Notes under the pieces: generated by a model
What the model was told of the DNA's origin: nothing
Seen by the model: the letters and a program-made list of their open reading frames with translations, nothing else
Database searches by the model: none
Part shown: piece after piece, positions 10,090-20,917 of the stretch
Numbering within the stretch: the stretch's first letter is position 1
How the letters are laid out: each line of letters starts with the position of its first letter
Assembly: GCA_007132725.1 (NCBI GenBank)
Contig: SLOD01000122.1
Span: 1 to 46,637 of the forward strand
Length of the DNA: 46,637 nt
Origin: Candidatus Sumerlaeota bacterium
GTDB lineage: Bacteria; UBP6; UBA1177
Reading direction: 5' to 3'
Translations under genes and position numbers: made by a program

Positions 10090-10395
10090 ATGGCAAAAAA
10101 GAAAAAGAGCTTGGTTGCAACAACAAAAACTGATTTCATCAAAACTCTTAAAGAAAATGTTGGTGCAAGTCTGACAAACGATCAGGCCAAAGAGATCTAC
10201 AATGTCTTCACAACAATTCTTAAAGACACCATTACCAATGAAAAGAAACTCAATCTCAATGGTGTAGGAACTTTCAAAGTCAACAACAGAAAGGCTAGGA
10301 AAGGTATTAATCCTAAAACCCGTGAAGAAATCAAGATCAAAGCTTCGAAGACTGTTGGATTCAAACCAGCTCCTTCATTCAAATCAGAACTCTGA
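10090..10395 (+). CDS. HU/IHF-family DNA-binding protein
   Basis: TKTDFIKTLKENVG...VFTTILKDTITNEKKLNLNGVGTFKVNNRKARKGINPKTREEIKIKASKTVGFKPAPSFKSEL. ORF track starts at 10063; ATG at 10090 (MAKKKKS) is preferred. Confidence 0.93.
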   Translation: MAKKKKSLVATTKTDFIKTLKENVGASLTNDQAKEIYNVFTTILKDTITNEKKLNLNGVGTFKVNNRKARKGINPKTREEIKIKASKTVGFKPAPSFKSEL

Positions 10396-10416
10396 TCAGA
10401 CATTGAACAGGGATTT

Positions 10417-10445
10417 AACCCTTCCTCCGGGAAGGGTTTTTTTTT
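10417..10445 (+). terminator. Rho-independent terminator after the HU gene
   Basis: AACCCTTCC-TCCG-GGAAGGGTT followed by a T-run. Confidence 0.85.
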
Positions 10446-10454
10446 GCCGTTTTT

Positions 10455-12212
10455 TTAAAACCCGATGAACTTTTCGATATCTTTGCTTATCATCTCAAGC
10501 GACTGTAACCAAAATCGGGAGTCAGATACATCGATATCAACCTCTGCTGCCACCTTCTGAATACTGTTTCTGCCTGTAGCTTCGAGTATTGCTTTATATT
10601 GTTCTTTAAAGATGTCTCCCCTTTCAAGATAGATAGTGTACAGCCCCTTGGCAAACAATAGACCGAAAGCATAAGGAAAGTTATAAAAGTTCCAGTCCGC
10701 AAGATAGTAGTGAGGTTTTATAAGCCACATATAAGGATGAAGTACATCTTCATCAAGACCTTCTCCGTAACTTTCTTTCTGGGAGTTGATCATAATATCT
10801 TTCAGTTCATCTACAGAAAGTGAACCGGATTTTCTTCTACTGAAAACTTCTGACTCAAAAAGATATCTGCTGTATATATCTACAATGACCTGTCCGGCAG
10901 AAGAGATATCAGCTTCAAGTATTGAGACGGAAGTGTTGTGGTCAGCTTTGGACAAAGCAGCATTGTTAATTATAGTTTCACAAAATATTGAGGCTGTTTC
11001 AGCAAGAGGCATCGGATATTTTGAGTTAAGATAACTCACATTATTAAGACAAAGACCATGATAGGCATGTCCCAGTTCATGGGCCAGAGTTCTGACATCG
11101 TTAAAAGATCCTGTAAAGTTTGAAAGTATCCTGCTTTCAGAGATACTTTTTAAATTAGCACAAAAAGCACCTCCAACCTTACCTTCCCTCGGCTGTGCAT
11201 CTATCCACCTATTTTTAAAAGCCTGATCTGCAAACTCTGCAAGTTCCACGCTGAAAACAGAAAAGTTATCCACTATGAACTTTCTTGCCTCTTCATAGGT
11301 AAAACGAATATTAGAGTTGCCTACAGGGGCAAAAAGATCATAAAAAGGCAATCCTCCGCTATGTCCGAGCATAGAAGCTTTTTTTCTGTAATACTTTCTG
11401 AACTGAGGTAGATATTCTTTTATCGCTTCAAGCATTGCAGAAAGAATTCCATCCGTCATTCTTGACCTTTGAAGCGTCATTTCAAGAGGAGATGAGTAAC
11501 CTCTGATCTGAGCAACAGTGATCACCTCCCCTTTTATACCGTTAAGACATGCTGCAGTAGATTTTTCTATTTTACGATATGCTTTCAATTCCGCTTCATA
11601 CGCTCTTTTTCTTTTTCCGGGATCACTGTCATAAGCCATACTTCTAACAAAAGATATTGGAACTGCCTCTTTTTTTCCATCAGTTTCCATATCTACAAGA
11701 AGAGAGCTCGTTAAAACACCATGCAGAGAGTTCCATGCGGAGGATCCCGTAGTTTTCATCTTGCTCACGATTTTCTCACAGTCATCATCCAGGGAGTGTG
11801 AAGCTTTTTCGATTATTTCATCAATATGAAAAGAGTGTCTTTCGATCAATGGATCGCTTTTTTTTATCTTTTCGATATTATCAAGAGTTGATACCCACTT
11901 TGCAAACCTTGCATCAAGCACCTCTATGTCTCCAATTTTTTTCTCAAACTTTTCCATCTGTGAAAATGCCGTCTGATCGGAAGTATCCACCGAAAAAGAA
12001 AGTTCGGAAAAGCTGGAAAGCTTTGAGTGTAAAAGACCGAGTCTGTCTCTAAGCTCAATATAATCCCTAATTTTTACTCCATCGTTTTCAGAATTGATAA
12101 GAGTTGAAAGAAAATTTTCGTAACCTTCTATCTCTTTGTCAAGAAGAGCAGAGTCTCTTACAAACTCTTCTGAATCAAACCCACTGTAAAGATTGTTTAA
12201 ATCCCACTTCAT
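10455..12212 (-). CDS. M3-family oligoendopeptidase F-like metallopeptidase
   Basis: HExxH motif in DVRTLAHELGHAYHG, downstream SYLNSKYPMPLAETASIFCE, MKWDLNNLYSGFDSEEF N-terminus. Confidence 0.92.
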   Translation of the reverse strand: MKWDLNNLYSGFDSEEFVRDSALLDKEIEGYENFLSTLINSENDGVKIRDYIELRDRLGLLHSKLSSFSELSFSVDTSDQTAFSQMEKFEKKIGDIEVLDARFAKWVSTLDNIEKIKKSDPLIERHSFHIDEIIEKASHSLDDDCEKIVSKMKTTGSSAWNSLHGVLTSSLLVDMETDGKKEAVPISFVRSMAYDSDPGKRKRAYEAELKAYRKIEKSTAACLNGIKGEVITVAQIRGYSSPLEMTLQRSRMTDGILSAMLEAIKEYLPQFRKYYRKKASMLGHSGGLPFYDLFAPVGNSNIRFTYEEARKFIVDNFSVFSVELAEFADQAFKNRWIDAQPREGKVGGAFCANLKSISESRILSNFTGSFNDVRTLAHELGHAYHGLCLNNVSYLNSKYPMPLAETASIFCETIINNAALSKADHNTSVSILEADISSAGQVIVDIYSRYLFESEVFSRRKSGSLSVDELKDIMINSQKESYGEGLDEDVLHPYMWLIKPHYYLADWNFYNFPYAFGLLFAKGLYTIYLERGDIFKEQYKAILEATGRNSIQKVAAEVDIDVSDSRFWLQSLEMISKDIEKFIGF

Positions 12213-12245
12213 AACAACACCTCTCTTAGAAATCTTTCCGGATAT

Positions 12246-13547
12246 TTAATTATCAACTCTTTTTCTGACATCACTTTTTATGTGAAGATCCCTTTGAGGG
12301 AAAGGAATTTCAATATTATTTTTTTTGAAAAGATCCCATACTTTAAAATTTATCTCGCTTCTAAGCCCCATCATTCCATTTTCAGGATCAGATATCCAGC
12401 AGTAGAGAACAAAATCAACAGAACTGTCTCCAAAGCCTTTCAACAGACATGACGGAGGTGGAGTTTTCAAAACTCTTTCTGTTTCGGAAGCTGCCTTAAG
12501 TATAAGTTCTTTGACAAGGTGCATATCTGAATTATAGGAAACTCCGAAATTCATTGTGACAAGTATGTTCCTGTTGGAGTGGGTCCAGTTTATAACCCGA
12601 CCGGTAACAATGTCTTCGTTCGGGATCAAATATTCCGTACCATCCCAGGCGGTCACGGAAATATATCTTCCTCCCAGATGGTTTACCGTTCCGAATTTAT
12701 CATCCAGTTGAATAATATCACCTGGTCTTATTGAACTGTCCATAAGGATAATAAAACCACTGACCAGATTTGAAAAAACTTTCTGCAGACCGAAACCTAT
12801 TCCTACACCGACCGCACCTCCAAAAACTGCAAAAGCTGTGAGATTGACTCCCAGTTGATTAAGCCCTATCAACACTGCGGCAAAATAAATACTCAGTGAA
12901 AAGATTTTACTGGAAAGCACCTGCAATGATGGTGTCAAAGTTTTTGTCTGCTTCAGTCTTTTTGATACGCTTGATGCAAGAAGACCCGCTATCCAGATCA
13001 CGATCCCGAAAACAAAAAGCCCTTTTATTATAAAGTAAGGCGATAATCTCAATTCTCCCATCTCAAAGGAAATAGAATCCACATACTTAACAACATCTTC
13101 ATAAACATCAAATGTTTTAAGAGCAATTACTGCTGAAATGGTGTAAGATATAAATTTTGAAAGCAGTTTGTTTTCTATCAAATGGGAGACAACGTCAACG
13201 ATGAGGATGATCAGTGCAAGGACAGCTATGGTCTGTATAATGTATGTGTTGTAATTGAAAAGCCGGGCAACCGCATTAACAATAAAAAGGATAAACGGAA
13301 AGAAAATCCCTGTAAGATGGTCCATTACAAGTTTTAAAGGAATTGAAAGAAACCTGTATTTCCTTCTGACTTTCATAACTGCTTTCCCGACAAATTTTCT
13401 TAAAAAGAAAGCGGCTACATAAGATCCGATAAAAACTGAAACAACTATGCCCAGCTCCAGGAGAACTTTTACAGAAAGAATGTTCTTTGCCACCCATTCT
13501 TTTGTGCTCTCATAAGTTTTCAAGATTTTTTCAAGATCCAACTTCAT
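12246..13547 (-). CDS. MscS-family mechanosensitive ion channel
   Basis: Multiple TM segments; GGAVGVGIGFGLQKVFSNLVSGFIILMDSSIRPGDIIQLDDKFGTVNHLGGRYISVTAWDGTEYLIPNEDIVTGRVINWTHSN. Confidence 0.94.
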   Translation of the reverse strand: MKLDLEKILKTYESTKEWVAKNILSVKVLLELGIVVSVFIGSYVAAFFLRKFVGKAVMKVRRKYRFLSIPLKLVMDHLTGIFFPFILFIVNAVARLFNYNTYIIQTIAVLALIILIVDVVSHLIENKLLSKFISYTISAVIALKTFDVYEDVVKYVDSISFEMGELRLSPYFIIKGLFVFGIVIWIAGLLASSVSKRLKQTKTLTPSLQVLSSKIFSLSIYFAAVLIGLNQLGVNLTAFAVFGGAVGVGIGFGLQKVFSNLVSGFIILMDSSIRPGDIIQLDDKFGTVNHLGGRYISVTAWDGTEYLIPNEDIVTGRVINWTHSNRNILVTMNFGVSYNSDMHLVKELILKAASETERVLKTPPPSCLLKGFGDSSVDFVLYCWISDPENGMMGLRSEINFKVWDLFKKNNIEIPFPQRDLHIKSDVRKRVDN

Positions 13548-13996
13548 TTTCCCTCCAGAATTTCAATTTTCCTGCAACCGTTTTCAACTCCAAGGCTACA
13601 GGCTTTTTTAAAGTGAGTAAGTGCTCTTTTATTATTGGCTGAATTTCTGTCTGCATTTTTTTCATACCAGAAAGTACCAAGATGGAAACACCCGTCTCCA
13701 TTGTTATATCTACAACTCCTTGCAAGATAATGTGCCGCCTTTTTCCTGTCTTCATGGACATGCTTACCTTCAAGATAATATCTTGCCGTTTCAAGGCATG
13801 CATCCCCGTCACGGCTTTTATCACATTGATTTTTAAGATTTAAAGCCCTGTCAACATCAAAATAGTCTGCCGCCATTGAATCTTTATGGAACTCCCCTTT
13901 CATCCCCTCTTTAAAGATCATTATCCCTATGATCAGGAGCATTATAAGAATAAAAACTATTCCTCCCAAGGCCATTTTTTTGTATCTGTCAGTCAT
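13544..13996 (-). CDS. Membrane-anchored Sel1-like repeat protein
   Basis: GDACLETARYYLEGKHVHEDRKKAAHYLARSCRYNNGDGCFHLGTFWYEK...ALTHFKKACSLGVENGC. ATG at 13996 has GGAGG upstream. ATGA overlap with the MscS gene. Confidence 0.8.
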   Translation of the reverse strand: MTDRYKKMALGGIVFILIMLLIIGIMIFKEGMKGEFHKDSMAADYFDVDRALNLKNQCDKSRDGDACLETARYYLEGKHVHEDRKKAAHYLARSCRYNNGDGCFHLGTFWYEKNADRNSANNKRALTHFKKACSLGVENGCRKIEILEGK

Positions 13997-14111
13997 ACAA
14001 ACCTCCGTTGGGCTATATAATACCATTAATTTTTAAATTTACCATATTTGTTTGTCAAATCCGTACCAATTTGCTATCATTTATTTTGTTTTTCCATTTC
14101 AGGAGAACGGT

Positions 14112-14705
14112 TTGAAAGTTTTTGCCGGGAAATTTTTTGTCTTTTTCCTGTTCTTAACTCTTATCTTCACTCTTATATTAACAGGTGGTTGCAAACCCGA
14201 AGATGGATTCTGTTATGAAAAAAACTATGGGGGAGATGAAAACTTTTTCTGTTTCGAAATGGATGGCTATTTTACCATGTCGGGAAATGAAATATCAAGA
14301 TACTACACAACGAAAGTGCTTGTATATAGGGGTACTGTAATAAAAACCGGAGGCATGTTTTCGGGTAACGGTGAAGCCGTGATCGAAAAACCGGAGTATC
14401 TTCCGGAAGCAATACCTATAGAGTCTATGGTCGAATGTACGATAGCACCTCAAAAAAGCGGAATGAACTGTAATGAGTGGTTTTCATTTACTTTCACAAG
14501 CATAGACGGGATCTCACTGGAGTTGTCATCAAGAAAAGGGAAAAAATATTCACCAGAACTTTATTTAAAGTTCATTACGTTACATCTTGTTGAAACATCC
14601 ATAGAAGGTACTATGGATAACTCCGAAGTTGTTTTTGAGGAAACCGTTATAATAAATGAGGAATCTGCTGAAATAACCCATAAGTTCTCTCTTTATCCGA
14701 AATAA
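14112..14705 (+). CDS. Predicted lipoprotein of unknown function
   Basis: TTG start at 14112 preceded by AGGAGA; signal peptide with lipobox FTLILTGGC. No recognised domain. Confidence 0.6.
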   Translation: MKVFAGKFFVFFLFLTLIFTLILTGGCKPEDGFCYEKNYGGDENFFCFEMDGYFTMSGNEISRYYTTKVLVYRGTVIKTGGMFSGNGEAVIEKPEYLPEAIPIESMVECTIAPQKSGMNCNEWFSFTFTSIDGISLELSSRKGKKYSPELYLKFITLHLVETSIEGTMDNSEVVFEETVIINEESAEITHKFSLYPK

Positions 14706-14790
14706 AAAAAGCTAAAGTTGACTTTTATACCGTTTTTAACTAACAATATATGTGTTCCGGAATATACTGCGGGATAACTGGGGATTCGGG

Positions 14791-15837
14791 ATGAAGAAAA
14801 TTATTTTTATTACCACTATTATTATTTGTGTAATTTTCCTTTCCTGTACAAAAAAGACCGTTGATGTTGAGCCAGATATTAAACCGGTCAAAGTCTCTAT
14901 AGTTGGAAATGAAACAAAAACCATATATATCCGTAACATAGGCACTGTTTTTTCAAGTGACATCAAAAAGTTGGGATTTAAGATCCCGGGTAAAATAGAA
15001 CACATCGGAGTTAAAAGAGGAGACCGGATAAAACGGGGAAAACTGCTTGCACGACTTGAAACAAAAGAACTCTCCCTGGCTCTTGATGCGGCAGCAAACA
15101 CCCTTAAAAAAGCTGAGGACTATTACAACGAAACTGCCAGTTTTTACAATAGAGTAAAAGGTCTTTACAATATGGATGCCCTGCCTCAGACAGATTATGA
15201 CAAAGCTAAACTTGCAATGAACATAGCCAGATCGGATATGGAGAACGCAAGAGTAGATCTGCAGCATAAAAGAAATATGCTTTCAGATGCATCATTAACC
15301 TCCGGCATTGACGGATTTGTCGTTGAAGTACTTAATAAAAAAGGAGAAATAGTTCCAGCCGGATACCCTGTCGTTGTAATAAGGAACGAATCCTTGATCG
15401 TAAAAACCGGTGTGCCTGTAAAAGAATTAAAAGATATCAAGATAGGGACCAAAGCAAAAATAGATATAAACGGTGAGTTTTTTAATGGGAAAGTAACGAA
15501 TATTGCTCAAGTACCAGATGAAAGGAGTAGGACCTACCGCGTAGAAGTTGCTATCCTCGATGAAAAAAAAGGTTCCGGACTTTATCTTGGATCTGTGGCA
15601 AAAGTAGATTTTATTGCAGGGGAAATTAAAGGTGTGTGGGTACCTGTTTTTGCTCTTCTCAGTGATGGCACTGACTATGTCTACATTGCAAAAAAAGAGC
15701 AGGCTCTTAGGAAAAATGTTATTACAGGACATGTCTCCGGAGAATTTGTGCTTGTAGAAGGTCTTTCTAAGGGAGACAAAGTTATAGTTAAAGGAATGAA
15801 GACGATTAATGACGGAGACAGAATTAAAATAAAATGA
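14791..15837 (+). CDS. RND efflux periplasmic adaptor (HlyD/MFP family) lipoprotein
   Basis: MKKIIFITTIIICVIFLSC lipobox; GFKIPGKIEHIGVKRGDRIKRGKLLARLETKEL, DGFVVEVLNKKGEIVPAGYPVVVIRNE; C-terminal VLVEGLSKGDKVIVKGMKTINDGDRIKIK. Confidence 0.92.
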   Translation: MKKIIFITTIIICVIFLSCTKKTVDVEPDIKPVKVSIVGNETKTIYIRNIGTVFSSDIKKLGFKIPGKIEHIGVKRGDRIKRGKLLARLETKELSLALDAAANTLKKAEDYYNETASFYNRVKGLYNMDALPQTDYDKAKLAMNIARSDMENARVDLQHKRNMLSDASLTSGIDGFVVEVLNKKGEIVPAGYPVVVIRNESLIVKTGVPVKELKDIKIGTKAKIDINGEFFNGKVTNIAQVPDERSRTYRVEVAILDEKKGSGLYLGSVAKVDFIAGEIKGVWVPVFALLSDGTDYVYIAKKEQALRKNVITGHVSGEFVLVEGLSKGDKVIVKGMKTINDGDRIKIK

Positions 15838-18800
15838 GCCGTCTTTTTCTTGCAACTCTTCAAAACAGGAAAGTAACCCTTTTTATCGTTTTTACGCTTG
15901 TAGTTTTTGGTTTTATCAGTTACTATTTCCTTCCAAGACAGGAAAACCCCGATCTTAAACCGTCAATTGCCCTTATAACTACTGTCTACCCGGGAGCGAT
16001 CCCCGCAGATGTTGAAAAGCTTGTAACTACGAAAATAGAGGATGCCGTAAGTGAAATACACGGCTTTGAAAGTGTTGAGAGCTATTCCAGGAACAGTTCA
16101 AGCATAGTTATAGTAAAAATTGATGCAAATGCGGACAGAGACAGATCATGGACAGATATGCGCCAAAAAATAGACGATATAGCTCCTGACCTTCCGGATG
16201 GATGCTGGAAACCACAGATACATACAGACCTTGGAGAAACTGCAGGAATAATAATTGCTCTGTCAGGTAAAAATTATACTTATGATCAGCTCGAAGCTTT
16301 TGCAGAAAGATTTAAGGAGAGACTTTCCGGTATTTCGGGAATAAGAAAGTTTGATATCACAGGCAAAATTGAAAGAGAAGTTGTCGTTGAAGTTGAAGCG
16401 GAAAGACTTAACAGCTACAGGATATCTCTTGAGGATATTTACAACATGCTTCTTGCCCAGAACATTGAAATACCTTCCGGAAGACTCAACTACCCTTCAG
16501 GAAGAATAGGAGTTAATGTTCCGGGAATTTTTGAATCGATCTACGAAATAGAAAATACGATCATTGATGTATCGGAGAAAGATGGAACCGTAGCCAGACT
16601 GAAAGATCTTGCCAAGGTTGAAATGCGACTTAAAGAAGATGCTGTAAAAATAAGACAAAACGGAAAAAACGCAATTCTGTTGACCGGTTATTTTCAAGAT
16701 GACAGGAATATTGTGATCATAGGTCGCACAGTGAGGAGAATACTTGATGAGGTCAAAGCAGAGTTGCCACAAGACCTTATTATCAGTGAAGTTTCATATC
16801 AGCCGGAAGATGTCAGAGACGCTGTCAACGGATTTATGAGAAATCTTCTACAGGGAATGCTTTTTGTAATTCTTGTAGTTTTTCTTGGAATGGGATGGAG
16901 GAATGCCACGGTAGTTGCCACAGCAATTCCGCTATCCATCCTTGTTTCTTATATAGTAATGTATCTGTCGGGGATACAGATACATCAGATATCTACTACT
17001 GCACTTATTATTTCTCTTGGAATGCTTGTTGACAATGCTATTGTTATTTCTGATGCAATACAATACAGAATCGATCAGGGCATCGAATCTGTGACGGCAG
17101 CGTTTGAAGGTGTAAAAGAGTCAGCTTTACCCGTTTTGACAGCTACACTCACTACTGTAGCCGCCTTTTGTCCACTTCTTTTTCTTCCCGGACAAGTGGG
17201 ACAATATGTCATGGCAGTCCCGCAACTTATAATTGTTTCTCTCACGGCATCGTATCTGGTAGCAATGTTCGTAACTCCGGTACTTGCATCTTTTATCTTT
17301 GTTCCCGATAAAAAAAACGGACAAAAAAAAAGAAATCCGGTAAGAAGGCTTTTTGCTTTTATTCTTGAAAAAGGTCTTATACACCCTTGGAAAACGATGG
17401 TTATTGCATTTTTCCTTTTTACCGTTGTTATGGGAACAGCGTTTGTTGTTCTACAGCTTAGATTTTTCCCTTATGCCGATAAAAACATGGTTTATATTGA
17501 TATAATATCAGAAACGGTAGACATCGAAAAAACAGATGAACTGACAAAAAGAATTGAAAATATTGTTTCAAAGCAACCTGAGGTAATGTCTTTTACAACA
17601 TCTGTGGGAGATGATATCCCTAAGTTTTACATATCTATGATGCCCAGAGCCCCTGCTGAGAATTATTCCCAAATATTAATGAGAACTGATCTTGCAAAAG
17701 GCAGTCGCTTTTCAAGCCATGTTGATTTTGCATTTTATCTTCAGGACATTATTAACAGTTCTGTTGCAGGAGGGAGTGTAAGAGTAAAAGTACCTCAGCA
17801 GGCTGAACCTCTTGATGCTCCCGTACTTTTCAGGGTAAGTGGAGAAAATCAAAAAAGGATATCTGAAGTATCAGAAATACTTCAAAAAGAGCTTAACAAA
17901 ATCGAAGGAACCACCGATGTGCGCGACAACAGTCCTCAAAGAACTTTTGAATTTACAGTGGATATCGATACAGATCTCTCTTCAAGCCTTGGAATACTTA
18001 AGTATGATGTTCAAAGACAGGTAAACATTGCTTTAAAAGGTGCCTCTCCCACTGTTTTCAGAAAAGCGGGAAAAGAGTTTGATATCACAGTTAAAAGCAA
18101 TATCCGGTCAAAAGAAGATCTCGAAAATCTTGCAATAAAATCTTCTGTGGGCGGCAACAAAGCTCTTTTAAAGGAATTTGCCGACATTAAACTTGAATCA
18201 AGAAAAGAGCAGATAAACAGATTCAACAAAAAACTAAGTACTTCTGTACTGGCAGATGTAATTCCGGGATACGGGGCTCCCCATATTTCATTGAAAATGA
18301 TCAGGGATGTTCTACCCCGTCTTGACCTTAAAGGTACAACTGTGAAAGATGATGGAGAGCTTAACGGAATAATTAAAAATTTCGGTTATCTTGGTATTGC
18401 AAGCTTAATAGCTCTTTTTATCATTTACATAATTCTCGTCATTGAATTCGGCTCTCTTTCTCAACCTGTCATCATACTTGTAACAGTTCCCCTTTCATTG
18501 ATAGGTGCCGCGATAGGACTTATGGTGTTCAGGCAACCCTTTTCTTTTACCGCATTTCTTGGAATTTCAAGTCTGATAGGAATCGTTGTCAATAATGCCA
18601 TACTCTTAATAGAGTTCCTAAACAAGTATAAAATTAAAGAAAACGATATAGCTCAGGCTTGTAGAACAGCATTTAAAAGAAGATTCAGACCTATAATTTT
18701 AAGTACCACAACTACCATAATGGGACTGCTGCCTCTTGCAATTTCGGGCAGCTCGCTTTTTGAACCGCTTTCAGTAAGTCTTATGAGTGGTCTGTTAGGA

Positions 18801-18866
18801 TCGACTGTACTGACACTGATAGTGGTTCCGGTAGCGTACAAACTGTTGGAAACTATTAAGAGCTGA
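15834..18866 (+). CDS. RND efflux transporter (AcrB/MdtB-like permease)
   Basis: 1010 aa; YFLPRQENPDLKP, TTVYPGAIPADVEKLVTTKIEDAV, GMLVDNAIVISDAI, GIVVNNAILLIEF, RRFRPIILSTTTTIMGLLPLA. ATGA overlap with the adaptor gene. Confidence 0.96.
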   Translation: MSRLFLATLQNRKVTLFIVFTLVVFGFISYYFLPRQENPDLKPSIALITTVYPGAIPADVEKLVTTKIEDAVSEIHGFESVESYSRNSSSIVIVKIDANADRDRSWTDMRQKIDDIAPDLPDGCWKPQIHTDLGETAGIIIALSGKNYTYDQLEAFAERFKERLSGISGIRKFDITGKIEREVVVEVEAERLNSYRISLEDIYNMLLAQNIEIPSGRLNYPSGRIGVNVPGIFESIYEIENTIIDVSEKDGTVARLKDLAKVEMRLKEDAVKIRQNGKNAILLTGYFQDDRNIVIIGRTVRRILDEVKAELPQDLIISEVSYQPEDVRDAVNGFMRNLLQGMLFVILVVFLGMGWRNATVVATAIPLSILVSYIVMYLSGIQIHQISTTALIISLGMLVDNAIVISDAIQYRIDQGIESVTAAFEGVKESALPVLTATLTTVAAFCPLLFLPGQVGQYVMAVPQLIIVSLTASYLVAMFVTPVLASFIFVPDKKNGQKKRNPVRRLFAFILEKGLIHPWKTMVIAFFLFTVVMGTAFVVLQLRFFPYADKNMVYIDIISETVDIEKTDELTKRIENIVSKQPEVMSFTTSVGDDIPKFYISMMPRAPAENYSQILMRTDLAKGSRFSSHVDFAFYLQDIINSSVAGGSVRVKVPQQAEPLDAPVLFRVSGENQKRISEVSEILQKELNKIEGTTDVRDNSPQRTFEFTVDIDTDLSSSLGILKYDVQRQVNIALKGASPTVFRKAGKEFDITVKSNIRSKEDLENLAIKSSVGGNKALLKEFADIKLESRKEQINRFNKKLSTSVLADVIPGYGAPHISLKMIRDVLPRLDLKGTTVKDDGELNGIIKNFGYLGIASLIALFIIYIILVIEFGSLSQPVIILVTVPLSLIGAAIGLMVFRQPFSFTAFLGISSLIGIVVNNAILLIEFLNKYKIKENDIAQACRTAFKRRFRPIILSTTTTIMGLLPLAISGSSLFEPLSVSLMSGLLGSTVLTLIVVPVAYKLLETIKS

Positions 18867-18901
18867 AGAGGGGCTCTGGAATTAAAACGGGTGGAGGGAA
18901 A

Positions 18902-19357
18902 ATGAGAAATTCAATTATTATTTTATTTGTATCTCTATTATTTTTTTCTTATGCCAAAGCTGAAGAGCAATCTATAGCCGGCTTTTGGAAAACAATTGAT
19001 GATACAACTAAAAAACCAAGATCCATCGTGCAGTTATATGTAAAAGATGGAGAACTCAGGGCAAAAATCGTTAAAATATTTCTCCGTGAAGGAGAAGATG
19101 AAAATCCTGTTTGCGACAAATGTCCGGGTGATAAAAAGAATAAACCTGCAATGGGAATGGAAATTCTGACTGGAATGGAAAAAAGGGGTGATGAATGGAG
19201 TGGCGGACATATCCTGGATCCTGACTCAGGACGATCTTACCGTTGCAGAATGCGATTAACAGATAACGGGCAAAAACTTGATGTCAGGGGATTTATCGGA
19301 ATATCGCTTCTTGGGCGTACTCAAACATGGATAAGGGTTTCTTCACCAAATGGGTAG
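18902..19357 (+). CDS. DUF2147-like secreted protein
   Basis: Signal peptide then IAGFWKTIDDTTKKPRSIVQLYVKDGELRAKIVKI...GGHILDPDSGRSYRCRMRLTDNGQKLDVRGFIGISLLGRTQTWIRV. Confidence 0.85.
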   Translation: MRNSIIILFVSLLFFSYAKAEEQSIAGFWKTIDDTTKKPRSIVQLYVKDGELRAKIVKIFLREGEDENPVCDKCPGDKKNKPAMGMEILTGMEKRGDEWSGGHILDPDSGRSYRCRMRLTDNGQKLDVRGFIGISLLGRTQTWIRVSSPNG

Positions 19358-19378
19358 TAATTAAAGGGGGGGATAAAA

Positions 19379-20899
19379 ATGAAAAAACTTATGGTTACAT
19401 TTATTTTTTTTGTTTCGGTTACTGTTTCCGGAGCATCGTTCTTTGAAACTTTCGGGTCACCCGAAACTGTCAATCCTTATAACTTAAGGATACTTTCCAA
19501 GGGTCCTGAAGCGGCATACTATAATCCGGCACTTCTCATAGGATTAAGAGACAACATAACGATAGGATTTATTATTGCCGCAGGAGGTCTCAACATAGGA
19601 TATATGGATAAAGATCCTAAATACGATGTCCACCTTGATGTGGAAAACAGAAATGCCAATGAACTGACCAATGCGGGGAAAGATGTCCCTCTTGAAGAAA
19701 CGAGGTACACTCCTCTCCCCACAGAAAGACTTCTAAAACAAAGAGGTAGTCACGATCCCGACTTTACTAACTTTTATACTTTGATCGGAGGAAATGTATC
19801 TTTTTTTGACGGATGGTTGGCTACCGGTCTCTATATTCTCCTTCCCGGCAGACAACTTTCGGGGCAAACACCCTATTACGCTGATGAAAGAAACCAGTTT
19901 TTTGACAACTCACTCCATTTTGAACTACTTGGAGACAGACTTGATAACTTTCACCTCACATTTGGACTGGCAGGAAAAATAACAAGATTTTTATCTTTAG
20001 GCTTTGGTCTTACTCTTGGAATAGTTGCAAAAGCAGATATTTTGGTTTATGTTCCGGATGCTACTCAACCACAGCATCTCCTTATTGACCCGGCGATCAA
20101 TGTCCATACGCTTCCTGTCATCAGTCCTCATTTCGGGTTTTCTGTGGAACCTTTTAAAAATTTCCATGTTACAGGAACCCTTCACATGCCTTCCACAGCT
20201 TTCAAGTTTGACCTTGATGTAGATATTCAGGTAAGAGGATTTGACGAGCTTTATGATGATGACCCTGACAACCCGGGAGAAAAAATGAAATACCTGAGCA
20301 CAGGACTTCAAACAAATTACGGCAATGATCCTCTCAGGATTTCACTTGGACTGGCCTATACTTTTGAAAACCTTCGAAGTTACGACCTTACACTCGCTTC
20401 CAGCGTACTTTTTACAAGATGGTCAACTTACAGAGACAGGCATGGAGAAAAACCTCTTGATAAATGGAGCGATACCTTCAAGCCTTCTATTGGATTAAAT
20501 GTAGCATCAAAAGAAAGAGAGTTCGGTCTGGATCTGGCATACTATATGACTCCAGTTCCTGATCAGACAGGAAGAAGCAACTATGTTGATAATGACAGGT
20601 TTGGATTTTCTCTTGGTTATGCAGAATATTTCAACTTTAAATCATTCACTCTTGCTGGAGGAATAAGCGGACAGTTACAGCTTTTATTCAGCAGGGAAAC
20701 CAGAAAAACCAGAACAGAAGAAGATGGGATAGGCGAACATTTCAATCCGGTAATAGATGAATATCCTGAAATGACAAACATTGAAGGGGAAGTTTATGAA
20801 TCTTCCAAAGGGTTTCAGACAAACAACCCTGGATTCCCGGGATTTACAAGTAAAGGATTTATTTTAGGCGCAGGGATTTATATTAGGATACTTTTTTAA
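19379..20899 (+). CDS. Outer-membrane beta-barrel protein (FadL/OMPP1/TodX-like)
   Basis: Signal peptide; LSKGPEAAYYNPALLIGLRDNITIGFIIA; alternating amphipathic strands; terminal aromatic-ended strand GAGIYIRILF. Confidence 0.7.
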   Translation: MKKLMVTFIFFVSVTVSGASFFETFGSPETVNPYNLRILSKGPEAAYYNPALLIGLRDNITIGFIIAAGGLNIGYMDKDPKYDVHLDVENRNANELTNAGKDVPLEETRYTPLPTERLLKQRGSHDPDFTNFYTLIGGNVSFFDGWLATGLYILLPGRQLSGQTPYYADERNQFFDNSLHFELLGDRLDNFHLTFGLAGKITRFLSLGFGLTLGIVAKADILVYVPDATQPQHLLIDPAINVHTLPVISPHFGFSVEPFKNFHVTGTLHMPSTAFKFDLDVDIQVRGFDELYDDDPDNPGEKMKYLSTGLQTNYGNDPLRISLGLAYTFENLRSYDLTLASSVLFTRWSTYRDRHGEKPLDKWSDTFKPSIGLNVASKEREFGLDLAYYMTPVPDQTGRSNYVDNDRFGFSLGYAEYFNFKSFTLAGGISGQLQLLFSRETRKTRTEEDGIGEHFNPVIDEYPEMTNIEGEVYESSKGFQTNNPGFPGFTSKGFILGAGIYIRILF

Positions 20900-20917
20900 G
20901 TCATTGGGAGGAAAAAA

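Noticed and set aside
13531-13824. 97-aa - strand ORF overlapping the Sel1-like gene
   Set aside because: Out-of-frame duplicate of the Sel1 gene region, which has better RBS and repeat support.
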